Part shown: positions 1 through 13,261 of the stretch, piece after piece
Numbering within the stretch: position 1 is the stretch's first letter
How the letters are laid out: every line of letters begins with the position of its first letter
Assembly (NCBI RefSeq): GCF_964199755.1
Contig: NC_133903.1
Location: 51,761,239 to 51,825,238, forward strand
Reading direction: 5' to 3'
Length of the DNA: 64,000 bases
From: Larus michahellis
Taxonomy: Eukaryota > Chordata > Aves > Charadriiformes > Laridae
Made by a program: the position numbers and the translations under genes
The notes under the pieces: generated by a model
Databases searched by the model: none
What the model was told of the DNA's origin: nothing
What the model saw: the letters and a program-made list of their open reading frames with translations, nothing else

Positions 1-2220
1 AAAAACAATTTAGGGTAAGCTACGAATAGCAAATATTCAACAAAAAACCCATCAAAAATGCTTTTTATATACAAGCAAATATAAGTGCTTACATGAATTA
101 TGCTGGGACACTCAGCCAATTATGTTTTGTGGATTTAACATTACCATGATCTCTTTTCCAAGAGGAAATAACATGTAACAGTGAAAACAGCAGAATACTG
201 CTACAGTCATTTTGTTGAAGGGGAAGATGAGCAAAGAAAGCAATTAAAGTAACCGTTGCTTTTAAAATTTGGTTGAGGACACTTCTTTAGCCGTCAATGT
301 ATCGATACTTTCATTAGTTTTGCTACTACAAAAAGAAAAGAAAAGAAGGACTAAAAGATGTGTATAAAATAGTGGTTCATGTTTATATGTCCTAACCAAA
401 TCTTCTGAAAACTTGTATTCTAACAACCTGTTTTCACAGAAACACAGGTCTAGAGAGAGCTTCAATAGTTACCCCAAATCAAAAGTCTGGCCCCTTGCAC
501 CAAAAACCACCCATGAGCTAAATACTCCCTGACAAATACTTTTCTAACTGCTTTTGAAAGCTTGGTTTCCTTTTTCTTCCGTTCAAAACCTTTTAATTCC
601 AGCTTAAAATAAAAGGATGCATTTTTTCTGCATGCTTTCTTATGGTCCACGGAGGTAAAGCCACGGTGTCTCCTATTAGCCTGTGTTACAAAATGCATTC
701 AAGGCAGATGGAGCAATATGTCCTTTGGCTTTTTAAGGTTTCTTTGAACAGGACATTGAGAATATAACTGGGAAGGCAAAAGCCTGCCAAATCAGACCAG
801 GCCAAGTTGATGAATTTATAGTATAAATAAAGCATGGTGTAACACAGGTCCAAAAACAAATAAATGAACAAAAAATGAAATAATTATTTAGCTGTGGACT
901 CTTCCTTACTTTTATACTGAAGTCTCTAAAATGCAGCTAGCATCAGAGTACAGCAGTAAAACTGTTACATAAAAGCTCTATTGTGGTGTGTGATTACGAA
1001 ACTGTAAGATTAAGCATTTATCCATTGTTCATTTCTCAGTGACAGGTAGAGAAGAGACAAAACTTTGTTAGTAAAGAGCTTTAATTTAAAAGTTTAATTT
1101 CAGGTTAATTAAAAAAAGCTTAAAATTAACTTTCAGTTGCTTTGTTCTCTGGCAGATCACTTACTGTAGCTAGAAGTCTTTTACACTCTTCAAATCATCT
1201 CAAAGCAGACTCACCATTGTTACTCAGCCACATGGGATATAATCAGTGTTAGACTGAGAAGTAGGTCAAAATAGAAATGGGGATAAATTATACTGATGGT
1301 GTAAAAATACCATGTAGTTGTTTTTTTTTGTTCCTGAGAAACAAGCCCGTTACTGCTTCTCCACTGACACTCCAGCAAATTAGGCTGGCATGAGTCTGTG
1401 ACAGATGGTGGGCACGCATCTCACGCCTACTGCGGTCCTATGTAATAAGAATCGGGGCAGGGAAAAGGAAGCTATGGAAGTACAAGTGGTGAGGGAGGAA
1501 AGACTGCCACCACCGCACAGGGACTGCAAGGGAGAGTCAAGGCTGGGCTCCCTGCACAAGGACACGCCAGCGCAAGGACGGGGCAGAGCTGCAGCGTGAC
1601 GCTGCGAGGACGGCAGGGAGCAGAACGGTCCCAAGGGCAGGCAGGAAAACTGTCCAAACTTTAACAGCCTGTGGGATTCCTGGAGGGACTGCGGCCAGAA
1701 GAGCACTTGCTTTGCCCCTGCTCTGACACAAGCCCGCCTCAGCATGCAAGCTCAGTGGCTGCCTTCTTGAGGGCTGGGCTAGCCAGCCTTGCTGAGAGCG
1801 GTCACTGACCCAGGCTAACACCGCTTCTGGGCAGCAACTGGTTTATGCACTGTCAGTACAGAGCTGCTGAGATCTTTCTGTGCCTGGGTGCATGGATGTA
1901 TTTTGTTGCAACAGAGACTCTGCTCCCAGAGCAGCCTGGAGCTGAAAGGATGCACAGGTGACCTAAAGCTACCCAGCTCCCAAATACACTGCAAGAACTA
2001 CAGCCGGTGTGCTCGTTTGTTTGGTTTTGCAATCAAATAATGAAAGTAAAATCATATTTAAAAATCGTAGCATCAAAATTAGTAATTAGTATTAGTTTTC
2101 AGTTATTGTGGTTGTTAAATTATGGCAATATTAAAGTGCTGTAGGATAGAATAACTGCGATCAAACCACACAGGTGTAAATTACATGGCATTATTACTAC
2201 TCTAAGGAGCGGGACCTTAC
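1..2220 (-). other. DHCR24 intron 8, partial
   Basis: The exon 8 donor (GTAAGG on the minus strand) lies at 2220. I looked for the final coding exon on the minus strand, expected to resemble the human C-terminus (YADCYMNREEFWEMF region), and did not find it. The stretch is AT-rich apart from a GC-richer patch at about 1380-1830 that holds only short, unconvincing open frames. Confidence 0.6.
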
Positions 2221-5200
2221 CCATGCACACTTCTTACAAACTTTTCCATTTGCCTCATTGAAGCCCTGGCTTCAAATTGTTTCCTTTTGGGCTCTCCATA
2301 AGCTCCTATATCCACGTAGAGTTCTGCTTCATCCCCCTTGGGGTGGACCATACCAGGATTATTGGGCAATATGAAAGGGCATAACCAAAGGGGGTACACC
2401 TGCAGAGGTAAGAAAACACTTTATCACTTACTTTTAACAAAACAATCCTTTAAGCTATCTCTAGTAAAGCTGACAAAACGAAGAGTTAAGAGGACTTCTT
2501 CCTGATTTAGAATTGAAACTTGCACAGCTCTTCCTTTCCAGTTCTCTTGCTGTGTTTCTTAGCTGCACTTTCTAATGACCGTAACACAAACAGATTGAGA
2601 TGCTCAGAATATGTGCTGTGTCCTACTAGAATTACATCTCACCCTAAAATATTTGAAATGAAGAAAAAAAGTAAATACCCCTGATCCCAAAGCAACAACT
2701 GAATACACACTCTGAGTAAAAAGAGAACGAAGAGTTTTCTTTTCCAGGTCAGCCCAAGACTGAAATTGCCAAGTTTGTACTTCTTACACTAACTAAAAAC
2801 AATTCAGAAATAAAAGCAACAAAGGGAAATAAATTCCCACAGTTTGGCTTCAGTGAGACTGCCAGTGATTTCAGATGAAAGAAAGACTAGTTCAAGTTTT
2901 ACTAAGTGATGAAATCTTCTAGAAATGTTTGCCTTCTACTAAAATTTGAATCTCATGTTTTCATTCTTTTTTCAGAAAGCTGCGCTGATTTCTTGTGCTG
3001 CCTTGTAACATAGACTCGCAAAGCACAGTACTCCTCAGGATAAGATAACAAACTTTTACATAAGCAGATTATCACGCTTTAAGACCAAAAGTCATGGCTG
3101 TTATTGCACATAGTCCAAGTTTCACCACATTTTAAAAACACATGTTCTTACATTAAGGTCAACATGGAAGGTTTGAATAGACTTCTCAAGGCTCTTCATT
3201 GGGACCAACATGTCCTGTACAACATGGTGTTGCTCATACAGCTTTCGAATAGCTTCTCCTTGGGTGAGTTTTAACAAAGAGATTTTTGGAGGAACCATCC
3301 AGCCAAACAGGTAACGGAAAATGGGGTTATTGCCAAAAGGAATTATATCCTTTAAAGAGGAAAGAAAAAAGTTTGACTTAAGGATGTGTAAGTGAACCAA
3401 AAGACAATACTTCAGAATCCTCAGAGCAATATTAAGCCAGATTTTCAATAAATTTAACTGCTGATACTTTTGCTAAACTACTATAATGCAACTATGAACA
3501 AGTAAGAGAGGCCTGGAGCGAAGTCAGCTACACAGCCCTGCCCTGAGCCTCCTCCAGTTACAATGATTGATTTTCAGTCATATGAATCACAACATACTCA
3601 GCCACAAATACTTTAAGAGAATGAAGTTCAGAGAACAATAGACTATTATCTTAAAACAGCCAAGGAAGGAGCACCTAAGAAGCTAAACTTACAGAACCCT
3701 TGCAAGAATAAACACATACAAGATCAGGTCTTAAAAGAATTTTTAAGCTGTAAAATTTTAAGTACTTCCTGCACAGCCAACTCCCATTTAACTTTTCCAG
3801 GAGCTGAAGGGATCTGGTATTTCAGAATGCCCAATAAAGTTTTGCGTAAATGCACATCACAACAAATACACTTACAAAATTCACATTACTATATAATTAG
3901 TTCAGGCAGGGCAAATTTTCAGCCATAATTTCACATTCATGTTTTTTCCATTGTCTGCATTTGGAAATCACTTAGTAGCTATAAAAGCTTGACACTGAAA
4001 TACGTACTTAAGGTCTAAATTCAGAAAAGCACTAAAATGGAAATTAGGAGGTTATGATGTAATGTCATAATATATGTAATATATAAAAAAGTGCTTATGG
4101 ATTTGTTTTGCCCAAATGCAGGGCTTTTAGATTTGCCATAAATGTCACTGTTTTTTTCTGCCATGAAAGACAGAAGCATTGCCATGAGGAAGAAGACACA
4201 TTGTACCTATATTGGGAAAGAGTACACTGGGCATCTTCCTGTAGGTGTTATTTTAATTTTGGAACTGGTCTTACTTGGAGCTCCCAGAAGATACTGCGTG
4301 TATGTCTATGGTAATAATGTCTTGAGGGAATGTATTCTACTCCAGTCCTGTCAGCTTTCAAATACTTCTCCACATGCTTAAAGAACCACGGCTTGTAGTA
4401 GTTGCCAATTCTGTTTATCTACAAGAAAACACGCATTTATTAGCAAACACCAACACAGATAACAGTTACACCTTACCAGACAACATTAACTATGTCCCCA
4501 AATTCCTTCACTGTGAGGAATCAGTGTTATACCCTCTGTGACACTTCGCATGAGACTGTCACAAGAGATCTAGGGAGCCTTCGTTTCTCCACATGCACGG
4601 CTCCTTCTTATGCTTTTTGCCACTAAGGTTTAATTTAAATAAGGTTTGCTAAGGCCTGCCTGTTACAAGCTAATTAAAAGGCCATGAATGTGACAGAACT
4701 GGATTCCTAAAACATCGATCTCCCAACTCATCATTAATCCAAAGTCTCATTATGGCAGAGGAGAAAAATCCAGGGTGAGGGACACAGTGAACAATTAGCA
4801 TGTCCCTCCCAGAAACGTCCCTGATGTGTTTTACCGATATTAACTGTATTAAAAGCTTGCTGGGAAAAGAGTTACTCTGAATAACTGACTGACTTACAGC
4901 CTGAGAGAGCTGGGGTTGTTCAGCCGAGAGAAGAGAAGGCTCCAGGGAGACCTTATTTCAGCCTTCCAGAACTTAAAGGGGGCTTATAAGAAAGATAGGG
5001 GCAAACATTTCAGCAGGGCAAGTTGTGATAGGACAAGGGGTAATGGCTTTAAATTAAGAGAGGGTAGATTTAGGCTAGAAAGAAGGAAGAAATTTTCTAC
5101 ACTGAGGGTGGTGAAACACTGGCACAGGTTGCCCAGAGAAGCGGTAGATGCCCCATCCATAGAAACATTCGAGGTCAGGTTGGCTGAGCTCTGAGCAACC

Positions 5201-8200
5201 TTGATCTAGTTGGAGATGTCCTTGCTCACTGCCGGGGGCTTGGACTGGATGGCCTTTAAAGGTCCCTTCCAACCCAAACTACTCTGTGATTCTGCAAACA
5301 ACTGCAGTTTAAACCAGCATCGTTCTGTACATGAGAAAAGATACTTCTCTTCCTCCTTAGGTACTGCAATGAAAAGGCTGTAGAATAAATTATTTGCTAG
5401 AATAATTAAATCGGTGGCTAATTTCTTATCAACTGAAGAGATTTACAGTACAGACTGTTGTAGTAATAAAGACCTGTAATTTAAAATATTCTGATGGACA
5501 GATCTAACTTTTAATTCCATGTTAAAAGACTGTTCCAATCTTACAACAATTCTGTTTTTATATTGGCATATAGTACAGCTTCAGTTAAACTTTGGGGGTA
5601 CTTTTTTTCTTTATGAGTGATCTCCTGTTAGTTACCTTGCTTTGCTCTGCTTCATCAGTCAAGACTCCTGTCATGATGACTGCTTCTTCCAAAGAATACA
5701 CAAGTCCTTCCACAAAACTATTCTCCTTTTTCTTAGATTCTTCAGTAAACTTTTCACAAATCTTCCGCAGTCCTCTCACAGGCTCATAATGTATTTTGAC
5801 ATATTTCTTGGCAGGAATCATTTTTATTTCTGCTGCAACCAGGAAACCCAGAGTACCACAAGACCAAGGCACTGCATAAAATAGGTCTGAATTTTCAGTC
5901 TGCAAAAAGTATGTCATACTAAATCACAAATCCATACCGGTAACTGTCAATGACATTGTAAATGATAGCAAAATAACATTTTGTCTTACTGGTGAACATC
6001 TCACAAGGCTTCCATCGGCAAGAACAAGTTCATAGGCCACACAGGTATGTTGAAAAAGTCCATAGATATGGGATGAAGACTCAATGCCAGTTCCCATGAT
6101 CAGGCCACCTTGTGAAGAGAGCACACAACAAATGAAATGAAACACACTCCAAAATGAAGGTGGTTTACGAGAACAAAACCCCACTTCTAAGCTCTGGGCA
6201 TGGCTTTTAAAGGAGTACTGAAAAAAAAAAAAAAGGAAGTGCTTATAACATAAATACCACAACAGAACATAAGGTTCAACAGAATATTTCAGGAACCTTT
6301 AAAACAATGCAAGATGTTACTGCGTAAGAAGCTAATGGAAACGCGGCAAAATCACTGAGTTTCTTCTCATCACAATGACTCTTACCTACTGTAAGATCAT
6401 CGAGCTCTGGTACCACGGGAATAGTCCAGCCCATGGGATTCAGGTGTGCAGTCAACTGGCCCATGGTGACTAAAGGTTCCACACGAACAACCTGGAAAGC
6501 AAAAAAAAAACAATTCCCCCCACCAAACATAAATTAAGTGTTCAGCGTTAACGATGACAAAACACTGCTAACTGGATTGTACTTCCATCTGTTATCAGAA
6601 TTCAGAGACTTACTTTCCTAAGAGCACTACTAAAAATAGTTGAAACTGTTTAGTGATTCCTCCTCTGCCTCAACATCTTGTTGCTCAGTCCCCAAAACCA
6701 CAAATCAATCTGGTCTTTTAGACTTCAGCACGTAAAAGCTAAGCAATTCCATATGCTGCTCTTTTGGATAGAATGATCCAAGCACACATTGTTAAACCTC
6801 AGATTTGGTGGGTCTACTGCTACAAAAATCCTTTATTCTTTATGGAATCTTAATCCCCTCTACAGCTACAAATAGAGTAAAAAAAGCCAGAAACTTCATT
6901 AGTACAAAAGCTTTTTGATGAATTTGTTACCTGTCTTTCACTGTCCACTTCCAGAACATCCATTAAGTTGATCATGATGTTCTTATGAGTCTTCTTATAC
7001 TTTCCAACACGAAGTGACACAGTCAGCCAGCCAGGCCGGCCGGTGCACATGTATCTTTTGCTGCCTTCGTTTTTCCATTCCCGAACCTGCAAGAGGTAAC
7101 AACAGAACTGGCGCTGTAAGGCATACACGTGTAATCAATAATGAATACCAGGAACATTTTTTCCCCTCACAGTGAAAAAACGTTCAGAAATATTGTTACC
7201 TGCAAGTAACAAAGCCTGTGTATTTCTATGTTGAGCAGTGATGCTTTGGAAGTCTCTCTGCAGACCTCTCAACTTCTAAATAAAATACCACCAGAGCCAG
7301 AGGGGTCCAGTTATGTACAGGAAGCAGCTTTTGGATTTTTTTGGAGCTGGGATTCAGAGAACTATCATGAAACTAACAAAGAGTTTTAAAAATCCACAGG
7401 AAAATCTATAAGGATTCACTGTCACAAATAATCTTAGCTCTGTGAAGGTTAATGAAGCAATGCCTCCTCCTCCTCCTACACACACACACAAAAAAAAGTG
7501 GTCTGAGCCTGCAAATGAACAGGCAAAGAGAGAAAAGTTGAGAAGGAAAATATGTAAGCCATCCACATGATCCACGAATTTTGCAAAGCCACAGTGGTTA
7601 ACATTTGGAGAACAAACATCAATTACAGTGTTTTCTTCAAAGCTCAACTGCTACTACAGCTGGTGATAAAAACCCCAAACCCTCAAAGAATAACTCTGTG
7701 CACTCTAATAACCATCTCTATCTGCAATGAACATGAGAGACAAGGAAGAGAACAGAAGTAGGCGTGACAGAATTATCATAAATATTAGAGAGCACAGAAA
7801 CATTACAGAAATCTGCATTTCTGTGCGGAAGAAAAGTTTCAGCTCCCCGTCAATCATCTCTTGGAACGAACAATGCCGAGAAGCTGGATGTAAGTGGTAT
7901 GAAAACAGGTTATTAAGCCAGCCATTCCCATGTCCCACAAGTACGTGCCCAAGCCGTGTGAGCGACACACGGCACATCCCCAGGGATGTCACACCGACAG
8001 CAGCCGGGCAGCCGCACCGGGACCTGGCAGCGGTCGACGCCGCAACTTTCAGAGGAGTTTCAGACGGGGAAATAAAAACCCCACAGGGGCAGAAAGACGC
8101 GCTGGCATTTATTCCTTTGCTTTTCGCCGCAACCGGATTCACGGCTGGATTTTGCCGCGGCTCCGGGAGAAGCGGAGGCAGGGCGGGGGGGTGGTGGCGG

Positions 8201-8521
8201 GGGGGTGGAGCTCGCCGCCAGGAGCGGGCCCGGGTTCAAGCCCTGCTCCCGGACCAGGGCGGGGGTGTGGGGGGTGCAGCCGGCCCTCACCTGAGCCTGG
8301 ATGTGGCGGACGCGCTGGGCGTGCTGCCGCGGGGCGCTGTGGAGGCGCCAGACGGCCCAGGCGCGCAGCTGGTAGTAGACGTCGAAGAGAATGGAGAGCG
8401 GCAGGAGGAAGAGGCAGACGAAGACCCAGCGGTGGTGCACCAGCACGGCCTCCAGCCCCCGGTGCCGCACCCACAGCAGCAGCAGCAGCAGCCCGGCGCC
8501 CAGCGACCACACCGGCGACAT
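2221..8521 (-). CDS. DHCR24: DHCR24, delta(24)-sterol reductase, coding exons 1-8 (3' end outside window)
   Basis: This FAD-dependent enzyme of the ER membrane reduces the C24 double bond of desmosterol and related sterols with NADPH, the last step of one branch of cholesterol synthesis. Exons in transcript order are 8291-8521, 6931-7086, 6386-6491, 5990-6108, 5636-5899, 4275-4418, 3152-3349 and 2221-2399. All have AG/GT borders and their phases join into about 465 codons. Exon 1 gives the N-terminal membrane segment (a six-Leu run, then residues 30-50 including [12 protein letters not shown]). Exons 2-4 give the FAD-binding PCMH-type region ([30 protein letters not shown]). Exons 5-8 follow the human protein closely without gaps. 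The ATG at 8521 is the first in frame, has G at -3 and gives the same N-terminal length as human. The last exon (about 51 residues) was not found in 1-2220 and presumably lies beyond the left edge. Confidence 0.97.
4899..5294 (+). mobile_element. CR1 LINE, 5'-truncated 3' fragment (in DHCR24 intron 5)
   Basis: Typical avian CR1 3' end. It contains the CCAGGGAGACCTTATTTC region, the GGTGGTGAAACACTGGCACAGG region, then GGTCCCTTCCAACCCAAACT and a terminal ATTCTG. The sense strand is plus, opposite to DHCR24. No target-site duplication was identified. Confidence 0.93.
7087..8290 (-). other. DHCR24 intron 1
   Basis: This is the largest DHCR24 intron within the window. It contains a short CA run near 7480 and becomes GC-rich toward exon 1, where it is part of the CpG island. 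No further exon or repeat was recognised. The long plus-strand open frames here come from base composition. Confidence 0.8.
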
Positions 8522-8559
8522 GGCGCCCGCCGCCCGCACGCGCTCCCTCACGGCCGCCG

Positions 8560-8800
8560 GGACCCCGCCATGCCGCGCCTGCCACTCGCGCCCTCACCGC
8601 CCGGGCCCCGCCCCCTCCTCCCCGCGCGCCCGACCCCCATTGGTCGCCGCCGGGCTCCGCCGTGGGGAGAGGGGAAGGGAGCGGCCAATGAGGGCGCTCC
8701 GGGGAGATCGGACCAGGCGCTGAGGACGCCGATTGGCTGGACGCGGCGCGAGCCCCGCTCTCCCCTCACCGCCGCGGCCGTCGGCCCCCACCCGGACCGC
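8560..8800 (-). promoter_or_regulatory. DHCR24 promoter: CpG island with three CCAAT boxes
   Basis: Three CCAAT/ATTGG boxes lie within 100 bp upstream of the DHCR24 start: 8639-8643 (ATTGG), 8685-8689 (CCAAT) and 8732-8736 (ATTGG). NF-Y binds such boxes and cooperates with SREBP-2 on sterol-regulated genes; mammalian DHCR24 is known to use paired SRE and NF-Y sites. A weak SRE-like TCACCGCCG lies at 8766-8774. There is no clear TATA box. That the boxes are used is inference. Confidence 0.6.
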
Positions 8801-9002
8801 TGCGCACGCCGTGGGCTGCCCCCGCCCTCGCCCCGCCATGGGGCAGCGGAGGCCGGGGGAGCCCGGCCGGTGCTGGTAGGGGGCCGGGGCCAGGGTGAGA
8901 TCCCCCCGGCCAGGGCTGGGGATGGGGCCCGGGGCAGGGTGAGACCCCCGGCCAGGGATGGGGACGGGTCGTGAGGCGGGAGACAGGGGCTGAGGAGAGC
9001 GT

Positions 9003-9210
9003 GGGGCAGGGGACGGGGCCTGAGGCAGAGGACCTCTCCCCCCAGTCAGGGCTGAGGGGGGTTTGGGGCAGGGGGCAGGGCCTGGGGGAGATGCCTACCC
9101 CCAGGTTAGAGCTGAGGGGGCTGTGGGGCAGGGGACAGGGCCTAAGGAGAGAACCCTCCCCAGTCAGGGCTGAGGGGGGCGTGGAGCTGGGGACAGGCCC
9201 TTGGCAGCTC
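9003..9210. repeat. GC-rich minisatellite, about 60-bp unit
   Basis: About 3.5 imperfect copies of a unit of roughly 60 bp. Each begins GGGGCAGGGGACAGGGCCT and ends near CAGTCAGGGCTGAGGGGG. The array lies about 500-700 bp upstream of the DHCR24 start codon, just beyond the CpG island. The plus-strand open frame across it is produced by the repeat. Confidence 0.8.
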
Positions 9211-9273
9211 TGTGGTGGAGGTGCTGTGGTGGACGGTGTCCTTCAGGCAAGGGGCTCACCCTGGTGCCTTTGA

Positions 9274-11135
9274 GTTGTGGGGCAGGAGCGAAACACCTCT
9301 GCGTGCCTCTCTTGGGCACCCTCATAGTGTGGTTTGAGGTACCAGGGAACCTGGCAGCGCAGGTGACTCCCACAGGAACTCAAAAGTGCCATGCAGTCCA
9401 ATTTCTAGAAGGAAGAAGATGACCCTCTCCAAAATGCGGTGGAAGAGGTGGTAGAGAGGGATAACCCCCTTTCTAAAACCCTGCGGGAAAATTCCTTTCC
9501 TCCCACTCTCCATGATGGAACAGTGGGAGGGAAGATACATAAAGTCTGTGAGGAAGATAAGACTTTTTTTTTTTAAACTAAAATCTGTAGTGTCCCTCAA
9601 GAGGTATGCTGTGTGAGAGGACAGTGGCAGAGGTGCCCTGCAGGCAGCAGCTGCGGAGGAGATGCTGACGCAGCGCAGTGCTGCCAGGGGCCTTGGAGTG
9701 GCACAGAGAGACCCGCTGGGTTCAGAGAGGAAAGTGGTGTCGAGGTGTTTGGTGAGGACACTGCGACGTTGACACAGCACACTAATATATCACATGGTGC
9801 CTCTTCATCTTTGTCAGCAGGACAAATAGTCACCTTTGCCTTTAGCTGATAATAGGAGATACTCAGGAGCACCAGACTGGCAGGGATCACTGCATCGAAG
9901 TTCAGAGATCAGCTATGTCAGGCAGCCACACCTTGTAATCTCCTTCAGACAACTCACAGGCTTTGTTTTGAACCCAGTTCATTTTTTGTCCCACTGGTTT
10001 TGTCAAAAGACTGGTCTGAAACTTCCCCGCTCTGATGTTTGAAAATGGTCTCCTGATCTCCAGCCTAAATTTATTCACGGCCAAATTATATTCGTTGCAC
10101 TTGTGCCTACTCTGCCCACTAGCTCTTTTCTTTCTTAGTTCTGACTTGATGTTATCTGCTTTTGTGTACCAATTTGTCTGCTGACTGGAATTATGCATGG
10201 AAGTTTCCCATGCCCTAAAAGAGGTTATTTTAACCTCTCCGAAGGAGCTAAATAATTACTCATGATCTGAGTGTGATCAAGTGCAGGGTTTATTGGATAA
10301 CAGCATAATTTATTCATAAGGGGATATTTATACCTTCAGTGTAAATACTGTTTTGAAATTGTTTTTATGAAGACCCATTAAAAGCATTTGTAATGTTTTC
10401 CATGTTTTGCTCTTGTTTTTTTGTCATAGGCAGCAAGGAAGAGAGTAGGTGAGCTCAAAGATTGCAATGTGAAACTGTGCTTTAAAACAGAGGAGTGAAT
10501 CACCATTAAGATTATGGTGAAATTGCCTGTGTACCTAGCAATGCCAAGCACAGAAAACACAGGAATCAAGGGGAAAAGGGAAGGGGAGACAGATGTTTTA
10601 AATGCTGACGTTTTTCAATTTTAGATGTTTTAGGTGTGAGCAAAACATCACCCAACAATCTATGTAGGCTTAGGAAAATATCGCCTGCAACTCTGGTTTG
10701 AAAAGCTAAGATTCCCTTGTTGCCTTTGCAAGACTAAAATCCCTGGTCTCTTCAATTAAATTATCATTTTAAGTGCGTTTAAGCTGCTAGTGCTTCTTAA
10801 AAAAGCAGTCCGCTTGCCTTCCTCTCCTCCCTCCCACTCCTGCCATCCCATCCGCCCACTCACGCTGTTCTGGGCACGCTGTGCGGTACAAATGCTTCTG
10901 CTGTCACTCAGTTAAACAGGTTGGGGAGCTGATCTGAGTGAAGAATTGGGCTGGTTTTTAGATCAGTGCTTTTCTGCCTGGCTCGGCTCTCTGGGGGAGT
11001 GCACCCCACAGGTGCTCACGTAGGTGGGGTGCAGGGAACAGAGCAGGGGCTTCTTGTTGACCGTGCTGGAGCTGCCCATCTCCTCAGTGAGACCTCACCA
11101 CAGATCACCTTGCTCGTTAGCAAGCGGGATTTAGT
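9274..11135. other. Intergenic, no gene seen
   Basis: Lies between the DHCR24 upstream minisatellite and the first intergenic CR1 copy. It holds only short open frames with no family resemblance and no exon with good borders that I could recognise. Confidence 0.5.
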
Positions 11136-11405
11136 AATCATAGAATGGTTTGGGTTGCAAGGGACCTTAAAGATCACCCAGTTCCAACCCCCACCTCCAT
11201 GGGCAGGGACACCTCCCACCAGCCCAGGTTGCTCCAAGCCCCGTCCAACCTGGCCTTGGGATGGGGCATCCACAGCTTCTCTGGGCAACCTGTTCCAGTG
11301 TCTCACCACCCTTAATAGTGAAAAATTTCTTCCTGATTTCTCATCTAAATCTACCCTCTTTCAGTTTAAAACCGTTACTCCTTGCTCGATCGCTACACTC
11401 CCTGA
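11136..11405 (-). mobile_element. CR1 LINE 3' fragment
   Basis: Minus-strand CR1. It begins with the reversed terminal repeat AATCATAGAAT, followed by GGGACCTTAAAGATCACC, the CCAGGTTGCTCCAAGCCCC region and TCTCACCACCC. It is 5'-truncated. Confidence 0.93.
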
Positions 11406-11454
11406 ATAATAACTATGCAAAGGCTTTTGGACAACGAAAGAATGAAGAAGATGC

Positions 11455-11750
11455 AGCAGTTTGTCTAAGGAGACAGCTAAGAGGGACATGATAATAATAT
11501 ACAGAGCATTTGAGCTATAGACAAAAGTAGGCTGAAGGCTTCTGTCTCCGTAAGAAAGTAAGAAGAGGCATTCAGAGGAACCAAAGAAAGGCACTGAAAA
11601 GCATTAGAAAGCCCCTTTTTTCATGCAAGCTCCCATAGGCCTGGTACTGACTGCCACCGAGCTGCTGCTGAGTGGTACCAGGGTGTCAAAAAGGACGGGC
11701 GTTTTAACAGTAATAGTTACAAAAACTAATCAAGAATTTTGGGAAGGCTG
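11455..11750 (+). mobile_element. Possible older CR1-like remnant
   Basis: The phrase AGCTAAGAGGGACATGATAA at about 11475-11495 resembles the conserved 3' region of old sauropsid CR1 families. The rest is too diverged to place by eye. Confidence 0.25.
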
Positions 11751-12949
11751 CAGGCCTTCTTAATTCAATAAACAAACCAGCCCGTGGTCACTATGGGTTA
11801 GGAGCACGTTTCCCTCAACCGTTGGGTTTCCTGCTCGTTTCTTTGGCACAGCGCCAGTTCTGCCGGAGATGGGACGTGCTTTCAGAGGGTTGGAGGGACG
11901 TGGTGTTCACACTGCTGTGTGAGAAGCTCCCTCTACTGAGAAAACCAAAGCATATTCGGTCGCCTGGAAGGAAAAGCCCATCGGGGGACGTAGGCTGGCA
12001 TGGGGTTTTCTGTGTGACACGGGGCAGGTTGACGCATGTCATTCTGGATATGGGCTGAACGAATCTTGAGAGCTTTCGTACACCCAGCAATCAAAGAAAA
12101 ATGACAAATTTCAGCTTGAGGGCTTTAAGGAAAAAAATACAGGGGACTATCATCATCAGCTGCTTTATAGACTGGTGATATCAGAAGACCTGCCAGAATA
12201 TTCCAGAGGGATGACACATACTTAGGTGTCACCTCTGAAAGAAAAAAGTCGCTTTGTGGCACAGCAAGATGTAAAGCCAGCCTGGTCTGGGGAGAGCTCT
12301 GTGCCTTTCTGAGGCAAAGCAGAGCTGTAGTGGGGCAGGAGAAGCACGTAGCCCACCAAGGAACACGAGGGAGGGCAGCCAAACACCGCTAAATCCTTTT
12401 GATTATGTAAACCTAAGTGGAAAATAGCTGGTGTGACGGTCTCACCTGTCTGAAGACTTAGAGACTTAGGAACCGGAGTGGCTCCAGATGACCTTTCACC
12501 ACCTGGATGCGTGTTTGCGAGGCCCAGGAGGCTTCAAAAAGACAGCAGAGACTTTCCTACTGCTGTTTGATTCATAAAATCTGCTCCCTGTACCTTAGAA
12601 AACCTTCTCTTTAGAGGGTGTATGGGAAGAATGTGGTTTACTTTATATTGCTCAATTGCCCGGCTTCCAGAGGGTGTTTTCTGAAAGGTATTTATCAATA
12701 GAACACCTATCATTCAGGACCCGCTTCTCAGGTTTCACAAATATTTCGTGTGAGGGAGTAGAGATGCATGCTGACGTGAGGAGGAGGAGGGCAGAGGGTT
12801 CAGTACAACAGCTGGAGCTGTGGTGGCTGTTGGAAGATCAATCAAAAAGGGATGATGGGATTATAGTTACTTCAGAAACTGCCAGGTAGCTCTCCGGGAA
12901 AGCGAAACACCATCTCGGGGCTTAGACAAGGATCTTTAGGATGGTGACC

Positions 12950-13261
12950 TTGGTCTCTTCTCCCAAGTAACAGGTCATAGGACAAGAGGAAAAGGCCTCA
13001 AGTTGCACCGACGGAGGTTTAGATTAGGTATTAGGAAAAATTTTAACACCGAAAGGGTTATCAAGCATTGGAACAGGCTGCCCTGGGAAGTGGTGGAATT
13101 GTCATCCCTGGAGGTATTTAAAAGACAGATAGATGTAGTGCTTAGCGATATGGTTTAGTGATGGTTTTTATCAGTGTTAGGTTGATGGTTGGAGTAGATG
13201 ATCTGTAAGGTCCCTTCCAACCTAAGCAATTCTATGATTCTATGATTCTATGATTCTGTGA
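12950..13261 (+). mobile_element. CR1 LINE 3' fragment, different subfamily
   Basis: It has the CR1 layout (GGTCATAGGACAAGAGGAAA, AACAGGCTGCCCTGGGAAGT, GGTCCCTTCCAACCTAAGCA) and ends in several tandem ATTCTATG units. The internal sequence differs from most other copies here (GGAGGTATTTAAAAGACAGA), so it belongs to another subfamily. Confidence 0.9.

Noticed and set aside
1-2220. DHCR24 final exon within the window
   Set aside because: No minus-strand segment resembles the conserved C-terminal 50 residues, so it is taken to lie beyond the left edge.
7727-8974. 415-codon plus-strand open frame over the DHCR24 first exon
   Set aside because: It runs antisense through a CpG island, is low-complexity and Arg/Pro/Gly-rich, and resembles no protein. 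DHCR24 exon 1 on the other strand explains the conservation.
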